DNA of 64,000 nucleotides. Source: Sphagnum magellanicum (Eukaryota; Streptophyta; Sphagnopsida; Sphagnales; Sphagnaceae). Positions 49,362 to 61,520 of the stretch are shown piece by piece. Location of the stretch: positions 806,001-870,000 of the forward strand of contig CM038916.1 of the NCBI GenBank assembly GCA_021904315.1, given 5' to 3'. The translations under genes were made by a program, and so were the position numbers. The notes below the pieces were generated by a model. It saw nothing but the letters and a program-made list of their open reading frames with translations, ran no database searches and was not told the DNA's origin. Within the stretch, counting starts at the first letter, position 1. Every line of letters begins with the position of its first letter.

Positions 49362-52103
49362 ATGCAGGGATTGCCAGAGCAGATAAACGGGGAGGCAGGC
49401 ATACTGCAACGGGGCAAGCAACCACGACCGTTGGAGGATGGAAATTGGGTTTGTGATGACCCTTCCTGCAGCAATGTCAACTATCCCCGCAGAACTGAGG
49501 TTGATCCAGTCACTTGCATTCAGTCAAAACCTATTTTCTCTCATCTCATGCGCCTTCAGGCTAAAGAAGGTTTTTTTTGGTTAAAGCCGAAGGCTTAAGT
49601 AGCACAATTGGGATTTGCAAAAATAGATTAGTCCATGCTACTGTCTGTATGAATCACATTATTTCTCTTCTCAGACCATCATGCCACAATTACAGATGTG
49701 CAGTGACATTTGGAGTTTAAAAGAGTCAACCATGGGCTTTTGCAATCAAAGAGGTTGCTTGCTTAAAAGGTTGCACAAGGAATTGTCCATGTAACTAGTT
49801 GTTGGAACCCATGTTGGAAAGGAGACTGAAAATGTTTCATCTTTCTGTTGTTTTTGTATGTGCAATTTGTTTTAGTGCAACAAGTGTGGGAAGCAGAGAG
49901 GGCCACTGGGGGATGCAGTAGTGAAGGCATACATAGAGACCATCAAAATTGCTCGAGAGCTAACACCTGCACCAGGATTAAGTCCACATCTGGTAAGCCA
50001 TCCTTTTGCCTCCCACTGCACTCTGTTTTTGGGTGTTGGTTCATCTGCAAATGACTCTTGTTTTTCAGGCTCATGCCATACATTGAACACAAAAGGCCTT
50101 GGTTTCAGTGTTCAGAATAACAAAAATCAAAAATCAAAATCCAGCAGCTCATTGCAAAGATTTTGTAGTAGATTGTTCAGCAGTGTGAATTGTTGTGTTG
50201 GTCAGAATTGGTTGCTAGGCCTATACATTTTAACATTTAGTAACAAAAGATGAAAAAGATTACATGTGAGTAAGAATGACAGTGCAGGTGTCAGGGGCTT
50301 CTGAGCGTCACCATGGAGGCATATTGGCGAGAGGTATGCTTCCCCATTTAAGCAATGCTGATGTCCCAGCTCAAGGTGGTGGGATCTCCATATCCCCAGG
50401 AGGTTCCAGTCATATGAGTGTTGGCGAGATGGAGCCTTGGATGAATACTAGTGGCTTTGAGGGACCGGGACCACTTCTGCCCTCCTTTGCCTCTCACTAT
50501 GTCACCGGAGATGGAGGCTTGTTGGGGCGAAGGTCCACTCTTAGGTAATGTTTTCCACCACAAAATCTGTTCATGTTTCTCTGAAGACTTTCTAGATGGA
50601 ATTTGAAAACATAGTCAGTGTGAAGGTTAAGTCCCCAGTGCTCAAAATGGAATTCCTGAGTACTCAAAATGGAACTCCGGTCACTCTGTTCCAATGGGGA
50701 TTGTGGTCTATTGCCACAAAGGAATAACATCTAGCAGAGCTTTGTGAGTATGCGGAAATCATTTGGGAAAAAACTGGTATAATTTTCAAACAGTGTTTTA
50801 AAGCTATGATCTGGAAAGATGTGGTGTTGAGGAATTATAAAAATTGGGGTTGTGTTTTGAGGTTTTATTGCAGTGCTGCGACTGAAGGTAAGCGCTTGGC
50901 AGAGCAACTGGTGGCTTCATTTGCAGCTTCAACAGATCCAGTGGGTGATGCTGGCGAATGCCTGGCATCTGCTGCCCTTTGGCTGCAGACCATGAAATCC
51001 CGAATGCAGAGTGGAGGAGGAGATTCAGCAGGAGGTTTAGCAACATCATCCATTTCAGGTCTGGGCTCCTCGAGTGTAGCAGCAGGAGGTTCTCTTGGAA
51101 GCCTCCGAAGCCAGGCTCCTCTAAATGGAGTCAATAATATGCTCCAACAACAACAACAACCACTACCTTATCTAAGTGGTCCAGGAGCTTCTTCAAATGT
51201 TGGGAGCCCTGGCTCAGGCGGCCTTGGCAGTTTGGCAATCAATTCAGGATCTGGAATTTCCCACAGTAACCACCTGCTGGGAAGCTCTTTAGTAGGCCGT
51301 GTTAGCAACAACAATGCTCCTCCTGGTGCCATGGGGAGCTTGTTGGGCTCACGTGGGATTATGGGTCGCCCAGCAGTACGCTTTGAGGATTTCAAAGACC
51401 GACCCAGTGATTTTTTGCGGGTACGTAAGTTCTTTGATCATGTATGCACATTGAAGAGGGGACTCAAACACAAGCTGTGAGTCATTATTTACACAATTCA
51501 ATTGGATATTAGTTGATTGCTTGATTGACTACTGGAGCTGAAATCATTCAACTCATTGTGTTCATTTTGTGAAATATAAATACACAAAACTTTGCCAGGA
51601 ATTTGGAGATCCGGCAGCGGTGAATGCAACAGCCATGGGAGGTGGCCAGAGGCCTGAACCAGGAGTCAATGGCAACTGGGAATGTGAAGAATGCAAAAAC
51701 GTTAACTTTCCACGACGGTGAGCAACGAAGGCAAATTGTTTGCAACAATAACAAAACATTTTGATCTGCATCCTTACCCATCTTCCTCCCTCTGCAAATC
51801 TTTTGTTGTGGAGGAGAGAGTGATGATAAAAGCGCACGTGTGCTTCTGTTTTGCAATCTTCGTGCTATATTCTCTCCTGCCTGCTTGCAAATTGCTATTT
51901 CCTACCGCATATGAGACTTTCAATGACTGATGGATTCCCAGTGTTGTGAGCTAATCTGTCGGGTGGTGGATTGGTGGGATAATAGGACAAATTGTTTCCA
52001 ATGCCATAAGCGACGAGGTCTGAAAGGAGATGACATTGTTCGCAAGTATGTACGGAGTTTGATTGAAGACCCCAGCAGCAGCAGCAACAACATACGCAAT
52101 TGA
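49362..52103 (+). CDS. RanBP2-type zinc-finger protein
   Basis: Six exons: 49362-49499, 49876-49992, 50288-50544, 50874-51420, 51599-51717 and 51986-52103, all joined by GT-AG introns with matching phases, giving 431 aa. Finger 1 (NWVCDDPSC, then CNKCGKQR) has Trp29 and Cys31, 36, 47 and 50; finger 2 (NWECEEC, then NCFQCHKRRG) has Trp380 and Cys382, 385, 396 and 399. Each follows the RanBP2/ZRANB2 pattern with ten residues between the second and third Cys and Asn in place. An intron divides each finger between its Cys pairs. Between them lies a Gly/Ser/Gln-rich, low-complexity stretch (about 170-350). Fingers of this kind in ZRANB2, FUS and TAF15 bind single-stranded GGU-containing RNA, so a nuclear RNA-binding or splicing role is likely but inferred. 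The start follows a splice acceptor directly; no other ATG fits. The last exon was placed by the Cys spacing; another acceptor at about 51940 would break finger 2. Confidence 0.88.
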
Positions 52104-53271
52104 GAACAAGCCCCTCCACCCACCACTCCCCGTTCTTTTTCTCTCAATTGTTTGCTTTTTGCCCAAATTACTCAATTAGGCAATTCTTCCATCCTCCTGG
52201 GTGGGGTGGCTAGACTCATGTGAAAAACAACACTCTTTCAAACATTCAAAAAACCCGAAAAAAGAAACACCCCCCCCTGCCCCCAAAAAAGGACCTGCTT
52301 GTCACATAACCAGCATGCAAACACAAGCAAGTGCAGCTCTCTGTGTCCATTAACTCCTAAACCGCCACCAAAAAACTGTCTTTGCATGATATTTCTGGGA
52401 TGTGATTTTGTGGTGGAAAGACTACTGAAAGATCCTTGTATCAGTAAGATGAATTTAGTCTCTCTAGTTTTAGGTTTTTGTTTTGCAACAACTCCCCCAA
52501 GAGAGAGAGAGTTGTTGTTGGGTGGTGAAGAGTGTTATCAGTAGATTTTCTCTTTAGCAGCAGCAGCAGATCAGGCAATTTTATAAGGTCTACTGAGGGG
52601 TTAAAAAGTTGGTTTCCAAGAATTCCAGAGTGGGTCAGGATTTCGTAGTGAAGATGGTTTCAAGTTGAATTTCCAGATTTGTCAGATTTGGAAGTTCACA
52701 TGGGGTAGTCAATTTGATGAAGGAGAAGTTTAGTGGTTCCCCACCCCCCCCCCCAAATCAAAAATAGACTAATAAGAAGAAGAGGAATAGGGAGGGGGAA
52801 GGGATGATGTCTTTGTCATTGTCAGATGATTTCAGACCATGGTATTACAGATTCTCTATACAATTTTGAAACAGGAGTGGTTTTTCTTCAGTTGTGTCGA
52901 ATATAGTTTTGATTAACACACTATCGGTTAAAGAGCATTATGGTTGTCTGCTCAAGAATCACAAAGGCAAATTGATCAAATCTGCTCTTAGATTGCTTTC
53001 CTCTGATGTAGGTCACATGACTGCAACAGATTATATATACAGAAAATCTCTTTTTATTTATAAAACCAGGACCCAAAGCATCCTGGTACTGTCTTTGATA
53101 TACAATATGCACTAAATCCCCCAAACTCTCGATAAACAACACTGAACACTTACCAATAATATATCTTCCCCCAAGTACAGGAAGTCAGTTGTACACTTGG
53201 AAACCATTGCCAGCAAATCCCAAGACTGCAGCAGTGCAACCTTTTGAAGTGCATTCCAACATTGCAGTAAG
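52104..53271. other. Convergent 3' intergenic region
   Basis: This 1.17 kb separates the stop of the zinc-finger gene (+) from the stop of the HIR gene (-). It should hold both 3' untranslated regions. It includes a C-run at about 52743-52754 and purine-rich stretches, with no coding signal. Confidence 0.6.
53053..53058 (-). terminator. Candidate poly(A) signal of the HIR gene
   Basis: AATAAA on the - strand lies about 215 bases beyond the HIR stop codon, a typical distance for a plant 3' end. Confidence 0.45.
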
Positions 53272-56200
53272 CTAGGCTTTATGTTCATGGCTTGCTTGTC
53301 CTTGCAAGAATCCATTTCGGATTTGTGAGGCTATCTCCGAGACAGACCCTGGGGTATGGGGGATGAAGACTGTTGTGTTCTTGGAGTGCTGCCCAATCTC
53401 CTGCAAGAACCATCATGATAGTGTCTATAATTTCATGCACTTCAGGATTTTCAGTTTCGTTTGTATCTCTGTGGGAGATAGAAAGCAAGGAGATTCAAGA
53501 GAAATGAATTCAACAAATAATTGGAGAAAAAGGGCAAACAGAGGAAACAGAAGGTATTTAAAGAAGGTGATCCAAGGGTTTGCATACCTTCATAGTATCA
53601 AAATACTGAGTGAGGAGCACCATATCCAAAACATCCTTAGGTGATGTTCCATCAACATGGCTGGAGAAAGCAAGCACACTCTCTCGCAGACCGTCCACAA
53701 TGGCTTGTCGTTGTCGGGCAACTCCAACACCTGACAAGTACTTGGACTCTGCCTCTCCCTCTGCCCGTTTCACTTGCAATATCTTCTCTGCCTCTGCCCT
53801 CTCATTGGTTGCAATACGTAGGCGAGAAGCTACACAAGAAACATAGAGAATCAATAATACAATAGTCCTCCAGCAATTCCACCAAAGTGAAAATTGAGAA
53901 CCAGCAGTATGAGAGAATTACCTGCATTGATCTCATTCATGGACTTCTTCACTGTTGCGTCAGGCTCTATGTCAGTGATAAGTGTTTGCTCAATTGCATA
54001 CCCAAATACACCCATCACCTGTTACCACTCACCAGCATTTCCTGGTCAGTTTTTTCTGCATTTTCACTCATTGACAGGAGGATGAATGATGTGACATGTG
54101 CCAAACAAGTTGCTCCTTTAACCCAAGGGCTTCGACCACAACCAGGTTTGACATGTAGATCTATTGCGGCTTTGTCAGAGGTGGATACTTTTGTGTAGCC
54201 ATGACCAGTGACATTGTGGTTTGCCCTATTACCCATGGACCCAAAAACACACAGAGAGACTGAAACCCATGGTCTCTTACAAGGTCAACACACTAGCCTA
54301 TTAACTAGATGCCCAATAATTGACAAGACCTGTTGCACGTGTAACACCTGACCATTGCAGGTGTGAGAGAGGTCAGAATCCAAACCTTCTCAAGCTCATG
54401 CTGGACATTGTGAGCAATATCGTCTTTCTGTTCAAACACATCATCCAGAATGATCTTTGGGACACTCGCTCTTACAACTACATATGCCCCCCCCAGCCCC
54501 CACAACAACTGAATTAGACCCATTTCTCAATTGTATAGAGAGAGTCCAAGTCTAACTAGTGTTTGCTAGGAAAAAGCATTTTACCATCAAAAACATAGGC
54601 CTGAATCTGCTGCTGTGGATTTGTAAGCTTGTAAAAGGCATCCTCAGCATGGTCCACCAATGCTCGGTACTGCACACTGCAGACCACAGACACAAAGACA
54701 TTGTCCTGCCATTTTCACCATCCACACCTTTTTTTTAGTCTTTCTCTCATAGGCATTATAATCTCCAAATGATCTTTCACGAAACCTGTTGACATGAGCT
54801 TCACAAAAGATTTCAAGCTATGACGCAAGTTGCCAAGGGGTTCAGAGTGAATGAAAATAAAAAAGAGTTCAAAATGGTAAAGTGTCCTGGGGTACATGAT
54901 ATTGTTTCAATTCCTCATGGTCACATACCTCTTTATGGTGGACAAGTAATATTTGAATTGGCACATATCCTTTGGGGGATCAACAGGTTAATGTGCCTTT
55001 GAACTTGATGTAATCTAAAATTTTATATGGTTTGGATGCTGCAAAGCTAGAATATGAAATCCTAATTCAAGTATAACTTGAGCATTTCATGTGATGGATT
55101 GTTTACAATAAACCAACATAAATTTCTTGTATCATGTTTCTTTTGTTTAGTTTTTTGCAAAACAAAACTTGTTATGAATGTTCTCATGATGAATGAGAAC
55201 ATTCATCCATTGTCATTTTTCAGGTTCATTTCATCCACAAATATTATTCATCCATGAGACATGGAAAAATCTCCACATCACCAAATATTTTATCCTAGGT
55301 GTGACAAAACATTTTTTAAATATCCTATCCACATTGAAAGAATATTCAAAAAAAGATTCAATCTTACTCCCTTGCTCATGCTCGCTTGCTCATGTTCGCA
55401 AGCTCATGAAATAGCATCCATGTAACTTGACCTTTAAATTTCCAAATGAATAATGCAATTTCATTTTTTGTATTTATGTTTCAAGAATTTCTTAACAATA
55501 TAGAAAAGGCTAGATTCATGGACAAAGTTTGTTATTTACACCTTTGTCTCAAATATTCAAAACACCCATGTTTTCAAAGTGGGAATCCATGTGAGAGTGT
55601 TGTGATTCACTTCTTTGCATCCTCTTATGAAAGTGTGTTTGAATCCAAGACAATATTCTGGATTATTCCATGTTTTAGCCTTGATTATAAGCCTTGGAAA
55701 TTAGATTTTTAACAAGAATTGTTTACAAACATTAACAAGTTTAAAAGTTATTGATTTAAAACAACAAACACATTTATTAACTAGTTGTAAAACCCTGCGA
55801 AGTTGCAGAAAGAAAAGTAAATTTAGTATTCTCAATTTGTGATCAATAGATCTAAGGATATCATTATCAAAGTGTGGTGTGGGGAGCAATACCAAATTTG
55901 TTAATTTAATGGCCCATACTACTTTTGGAAAATATTTGAAAGAATATTGACTCTAGACCCTATCATATATATATGATATATAGACAGCCTTAAGAGTTTG
56001 ACACTAGTTCTACTATAACTTTACAGTTTCTGGGTCCTCTTGTAAGAGAATAAAATTCATCCCTTCAACTCTAAAGCATCCATAGAGCTTGACATCACAC
56101 AATTGACTTATTTGTGCAATAGATTTAGATGATGGAAGTACTGGAGCATGCAAGAACAAGGAGAAGAAGAAGAAGAAGAAGAGAAGAAGATGCTGTATTC

Positions 56201-57904
56201 AAGGTACCCACTTGATCAGAGTCTCTCTCTCTTCAGACTTCAGCAAAAAACACTTCCTAACTCAGCAATAGAAGTGGTTCTGAGAATCTTTCTTCTCCCT
56301 TCAGAGCAGGGAAGAGGTTGACAAAAATTTTAGTTGAGAGAAGAGAACACAACTCCTGAATTAGAGCTTGGGAACTTGTACACAGCTCCTCCATACATGC
56401 ATGTCAAGGAACTGAACCAAAACCTACTGTCAAGAATGGAAAAGAGGAGGCAAAGAGAGAAGCAATCTAAAGAAACAAAAATCTCCTATAAAAGAGACCA
56501 AAGAAAAACAGAAAAAATCAGAAGACAGAAAACAGAAAAGCGAGAGAAAACGAACCAGCAGACAACAGACTCCTCTCTATTTGTAGTCCGATCTTTATGC
56601 CAGTTAATGACAGGGCAACGTGTCCGGACAATTCTTCCCCCAAGCACTCGAAAGCAGCCACACATTCAGAGCGCAATCGCTTGTAATAAGAACGCAAGAA
56701 GCAGACAACATGCATATATTGCGAGATTCTATCGATACAGCGGACTCGTTTTCAGAGAAAAAGTCTATTCCAAGACACTTCGACGCGCACAGATGCACTC
56801 TTGCCAAACTTTCAACGGCTATCGGTTGCAATAAGGACGCAGGAAGCAGCCTACAGATGTATATTGCGAGATTCTTTCAATACAGCAGACTCGTTTTTCA
56901 GAGAAACAGTCGGTTCCAAGACACTTCGAGGTGCACAGATGCACTTTATCATTTTTCAGAGGGCAATCGGTTGTCATAGAGACACAAGAAGCAGCCAAGA
57001 GATGTATATCGCGAGGTTCTTTCGATACAGCGGACTCGCTTTCAAAGAAAAACTCGATTCCAAGACACTCCGAGGTGCACAGACGCACTTTGGCACACTT
57101 TCAGAGGGCAATCGGTTGTAATAAGGATGCAGCAAACGGGCAACAGATGTATATTGCCAGATTCTTTCGATACAGCGGACTCCTTTTCAGAGAAAACCTT
57201 GACGCCAAGACACTTCGAGGTGCACAGACGCACTTCGCAACACTTCAGAGGGCAATGGGTTGTAATAAGGATGCAAGGAGCAGCCAACAGATTTCTATTG
57301 CGAGATGCTATCGATACAGCGGACTCTTTTTCAGAGAAAAACTCGATTCTAAGACACCTCCAGGTGCACAGACGCATTTTGGAAGAAGTAATTTGAGTCC
57401 TAACTAAAACCCTGCTCTTATCATTGACAATTTTTGAGCGGTTCTCTTCTTTCTTTCTTTCTTTCTTTCTTTCTGCATGAATTCATTGATCCAAGATACA
57501 GATGCATCACACAAAAGAAAGGACTGTCTCGCAAATGCATCATCGACAACACTGAAAATCAGAGGAAAGCGAGCAACCGAAAACAACTTAGGCCAAAAAA
57601 AAAGCTCCACGACGCAACGACAGCAAGCCGCAAAGCTGACGTAAATCATATGCGTGCAGACAAACACAAGCACACAATGGACACAATGCTGCACAGCATG
57701 CACGTTGTAGCTCACCTTGGTTTTGGTCTCGCACCGCACATCCAGCTGCTGCACACGCAACGAAATAAAACCGGCAAGGCGGCGTCCACACATCCAGTTA
57801 ACACACTGGAATCCGGGCCCTGCAATCCGCTCATATTTCCCAAATCTCTCCACGATGCCAACCCTCGCCTGCTCCACACACGTACAACAACACACCTGCC
57901 CCAT
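53272..57904 (-). CDS. Hypersensitive-induced reaction (HIR) SPFH protein
   Basis: Six exons in transcript order: 57904-57716, 54705-54585, 54477-54386, 54018-53922, 53829-53588 and 53400-53272. All have GT-AG introns with consistent phases and give 289 aa, close to the usual 285-290. The start MGQVCCCTC has Gly2 for N-myristoylation and a Cys cluster for palmitoylation, as in plant HIR proteins, which lie at the plasma membrane. Next come the SPFH/prohibitin core ([62 protein letters not shown]) and the helical stretch with [21 protein letters not shown] and [13 protein letters not shown]. The end reads [22 protein letters not shown] proteins form membrane microdomain complexes and are linked to immune cell death; the role here is inferred from the family. 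The ATG context is strong (A at -3, G at +4), and the frame upstream has no in-frame ATG. Intron 1 (3,010 bases) is unusually long. Confidence 0.93.
54060..54320 (-). mobile_element. Probable tRNA-derived SINE in HIR intron 3
   Basis: On the - strand, TAGTTAATAGG at 54307-54297 fits the RNA polymerase III A box (TRGYNNANNGG), and GGGTTTCAGTCTC at 54268-54256 resembles a B box (GGTTCNANNCC). The spacing is like that of tRNA genes and plant SINEs. A GC-richer body follows to about 54060. The boxes lie wholly within the intron between exons 3 and 4 of the HIR gene, in the same orientation as the gene. The element's ends and target duplication were not defined. Confidence 0.45.
56664..57385. repeat. 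Five-copy, about 145-bp tandem array in HIR intron 1
   Basis: The word CCAAGACAC (CTAAGACAC in the last copy) recurs at 56770, 56916, 57060, 57205 and 57349, spacings 146, 144, 145 and 144. Each unit reads roughly GGGCAATCGGTTGTAATAAG, then GCAGCCAACAGATGTATATTGCGAG, CGATACAGCGGACTCG, TTTCAGAGAAAAACTCGATTCC, and GGTGCACAGACGCAC. Copies differ by about 10-20 percent. The array is GC- and CpG-richer than the surrounding intron. With a period near 145 bases, any frame moves on by one at each unit, so open frames across it are not evidence of coding. Confidence 0.9.
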
Positions 57905-58117
57905 ATTCCCTTGCTTGCTTGCGTGCTCACTGTCGCTCACAACCACTTCGACGTTTGCACTGTTCAGCCACCAAACAAAACGCTTCACAAACCAAACAAA
58001 ACAAAATTACCCCAGACTTTTCTGTAATTTTTTTTCTGGTTTTCTCCCCTCCGTCCCAGCATTTCCCCACACAAGTCAGGAGCAAATTCTCGTACCAAAT
58101 TGCATTGCGAATTGCAC

Positions 58118-58126
58118 AAATATATA
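58118..58126 (-). promoter_or_regulatory. Candidate TATA box of the HIR gene
   Basis: TATATATTT on the - strand lies about 215 bases upstream of the HIR ATG. Just upstream of it the gene strand carries a long CT tract (GA on the + strand at 58142-58169) and more (GA)-rich sequence to about 58300, a common plant promoter arrangement. Confidence 0.45.
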
Positions 58127-58137
58127 CAAACGAAGAC

Positions 58138-58141
<4 letters not shown>

Positions 58142-58172
<31 letters not shown>

Positions 58173-58300
58173 CGAGAGAGAAGAGCGACAAGAGAAGAGA
58201 CGAGAGATAAGAGACAGACCGTGTGAACGTGTCTAAAGAGAGCGAAAGAGAGCGAAAGAGACCGTGTGAACGGGTCCAGAGAAAGTGAGAGAGAGAAAGA
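58142..58300. repeat. (GA)n-rich tract upstream of HIR
   Basis: A near-perfect (GA)n run at 58142-58169 is followed by GAGA-rich sequence with two copies of AGACCGTGTGAACG(T/G)GTC at about 58216 and 58259. This paired 17-18-base direct repeat, one copy starting near 58216 and one near 58259, may be a regulatory duplication. Confidence 0.7.
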
Positions 58301-61049
58301 GTGATGAAGTCCTGCCAAATTTTATTAAGAGACTCTGTGTGTGTGAATAGGGCCATAATGAAGATATGCTTATTATTTTTTATAATATAATTATTTTAGT
58401 ATCTCTCTTTTATTGGACTTTAGATTGCAATTTTTTTTTTCCCTTCATTAGTAATTATAGTCTTCTTTATAACCTACACTCAACTTGGGAAATGTTAAAT
58501 TTAGACTAGGGGGAAGTAGGAGAGTGTTGATTTTGTCTTAGGATATGGGATATATATTTATAAATGTTTAGAAGCAACCAAGAAAATTTTGGGAACTAAT
58601 TAATATTATTTTTATAAATGTTGAAATTTTCAAAAAACAATTTTTGTTTTGTGTGAAAGGAAATTAAAGACTCTTTGAGAATATTTTTTAAAATATTTTT
58701 TTCAACATGAAATTTTTTAACTAATTAATTACTCAACAAACATGTGTTGAAATGGGCTTGTACTATGATATAGGCGACCACAATTAGTAACCTAGCATGT
58801 TTGGCACTAAATAATTATGAATAAAAAAACTCAAAAAAAATTTAGAGAAAGTATTTAAGGTGGACTTAATAAGTAGAAAATAAAATTTAATAATTTCACA
58901 TCGATTATGCCCGAATCTAAGGAAAAATATTTATTAAATATTCAACATCATGTTTCTGAACTTGCTAAGCAACTATGATAGTAGTTCTTTTTTAGTGGTA
59001 GCAATTTTACTTTTAAGGCATTTAGAAATTTCCTCCTCCTTTTGCCATAAATTTTTTAAATTGTGTGTTTAGCTTTCAGGAGACATGGGCAATATTATTA
59101 TTTAAATTATTTGGCTATTATCGTGAGAAACAAACCCAACCCTCCCAAGGCCTAAGCATGAGCATGTGCAAAACCAAAGGCAAAAAATACATACTATAAA
59201 TACACTTTGTGTAAAGGTTAAGGGTACCTATACATGGGCCCATGTACACATATACTTCCACTAGGATTCCATTGCAAGAATCCATTACTTTCAAGGTTCA
59301 TTGTTCATTCCCTCCATATACATATATATATATATAGAGCTTGAAGATGTGCATTTCATCTCCTTTTGAAAAGAGGAAGAATAAAATCCAACAGATTTGA
59401 AGTTGCAACTCTCTAAATGCATTAGATTGCTTGCTTGCTTGCTTGAAGATTCCAATTCCTAATCCAAGGGTTGAATGTGGGTCCTTGGGTGGTGGACTTT
59501 CAGGGAGATGCACCCTTAAAAAGCTTTTTAAAAACTCTATATTCATTTTTTTCTCATCCAAAAGGAACAAAATGACGCCAATACACAAGGAGAATAGATT
59601 GAGTTCGTTGGATGTGCCCATTGCCACTCATTTTTAGTACCCTCCATATTGATCCCTTTGTACTAAATAATTTTTAAAAAAAATAATGATCGCCTGTAGT
59701 TCCATGGACTATATAAGTCATAAGTTTGATCATCCAAAACTTTAGGCAGATATTTTCATTTTAAAAGAATATTGCTTTAGTTCTTGGATGTGTGGTGTTG
59801 CGGTTGCCCATCAAGTTTGTTATCTATTAGAGTATTGCGTAAAGTCAGGAAAACACAGCACCAGAACCCTGTGTTTGGTCCAAAACCGGGTGAGATTAAA
59901 AAAAAAACTTGCAAAAAAAGTACATTAGCCTTAAAAAAGGGGGGGGGGGGGTTGGGAAACTAAAAAATGCACCAATTTTTTGATGGTAAACTGAGTTTCA
60001 TCCTGTTTTGTCCCCTCTTTTCATCCTGTTTTGACCCCTCTTTTCCTTTTTCCTGAGCGCCTCCACTGCTGCATGTATTTTCATTGCTCCTACCTGTACA
60101 ACTACTATAATTACCTCGAATCTTGTGCATGAAATGCTGAGTTTCAACATTTCATACCCAATTTTATTTAATAAAAACTTCCTTACTTTGCGCACCTCAA
60201 GCAAAGAGGGGATACGGGGTGAAAGGAGGACCGAAGACAGGGTGAAGATAGGGTGACTTTAAGGAAAACTCGACCTTTTTCAGTAGGTATTTTTATTGCC
60301 ATCATTTTGAAAGTTAGTACGGGACCCATTTATATGGTTGCTAGTACCTATACTACACCACCACAAACTTCATGGTTGTTGTTCTCTCAATATCCTCACT
60401 CCTAAATGCTTTGATTTAGATGAAAGACCTTCCAGTTTGTGAATTGATACTTCCCATTAGTTGTGCAAATGTTGATGCCACAAGTCAAAACACTAAGATG
60501 GGTAAAAAAATAAAAATTTAATTGTGAATCTAAGGCATGGTGTGGTAAAGACAAGCACATGTAACTTATCCATTTTGTTGAGGATATATAGAGTTAGGGC
60601 CTCCAACCGACAACACCCAGGTTGGTACCATGGTAAAATCCCAAAATCCATTTAAATTATTTCTAAATATTACAAATATCACACATTGAGACTAAATAAG
60701 CATCTTCAAGCTCAAATCTAATATTGATTCAGCTTAATATGGTCATTAAGAGGCCTCGCTCAAAAAGGTGAAGGTATCAATGTGGGTGTCGGTTCACCAT
60801 GGCCACTTGTGGTGGGGACTCTCGTTGCAGATTAGTATGCAACGACTTTGAAGTGAGTCGAGGACTCTCCAAGAAACTATGCTCAAAAGTTTTTCTTTTT
60901 TTTCTCTCAAAGTTCCCAAATAAAATAAGTTCACAATAACACCTAATGAAAGTGACAGCATTCCCATCATCCATGTAGTCCCTCCCTTTCTTTCCATCCA
61001 GGCAGAGCCAATGAAGCCCACCGCCAAATGGAAAATGGTGTAAGGTGGA

Positions 61050-61145
61050 GCCCCTGGGATAGCAGGGGCATGCCCAAAATAGGGGGGCCTAGGTTGGGGT
61101 CGGCATTTCAGCAATGTTCTCAAACCATGGGCTTTAAACACATTC
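61050..61145 (-). repeat. Dispersed repeat D, copy 2
   Basis: GC-rich islet homologous to 44385-44480 in the same orientation. The shared core on the - strand is AAAGCCCATGG, then GAACATT and CCTATTTTGGGCATGCCCC. Confidence 0.55.
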
Positions 61146-61394
61146 TAAAGAACTAGACCAACATTATTATTACCGTAGTAGTACCTTGGCCATTTCAACA
61201 CATGTGTGTCGGATAATTAATTAATTTTGAAATTTACATTTCAACAAATGAAATATTCCTAAATATTCACTATTATCCTTCACAGTATCATCTGATTCAA
61301 AATAAATAATTTTTGAAAATTTCAACATTTCTGAAAATAATGTTTAATTTAGTGTCGAATTGGCCAAGGTACTAGGGTATCATGAACTGAAATA

Positions 61395-61520
61395 AGCATC
61401 ATATGTAGTTCCCAAGGTGCCTTTGGGCCGGGGTGTTCCCAAAATAAGGAGCCCTCCGCTTCCAGCCTTGGGGGTCCATTAGTCCGCGAACACTCCAGGC
61501 ATTGGGCCATCACCCTACAC
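61395..61520 (-). repeat. Dispersed repeat D, copy 3 (diverged)
   Basis: The - strand core GGGCTCCTTATTTTGGGAAC followed by ACCCC matches the same part of copies 1 and 2. The remainder is more diverged, so membership is likely but not certain. Confidence 0.4.

Noticed and set aside
50806..51480. 224-residue frame as a separate gene
   Set aside because: This is exon 4 of the zinc-finger gene with intron read-through at both ends (splice sites at 50873/50874 and 51420/51421).
51944..51985. Alternative acceptor for the last zinc-finger exon at about 51944
   Set aside because: Using it inserts extra residues between the Cys pairs of finger 2; the acceptor before 51986 restores the ten-residue spacing.
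56334..57407. Chain of overlapping open frames of 90-166 residues
   Set aside because: They run through the 145-bp tandem array, whose period moves each frame by one per unit; all similarity among them reflects the repeat.
57434..58027. 197-residue open frame on the + strand
   Set aside because: It is antisense to HIR exon 1 and its leader; the opposite strand gives a clear HIR exon with a matching splice donor.
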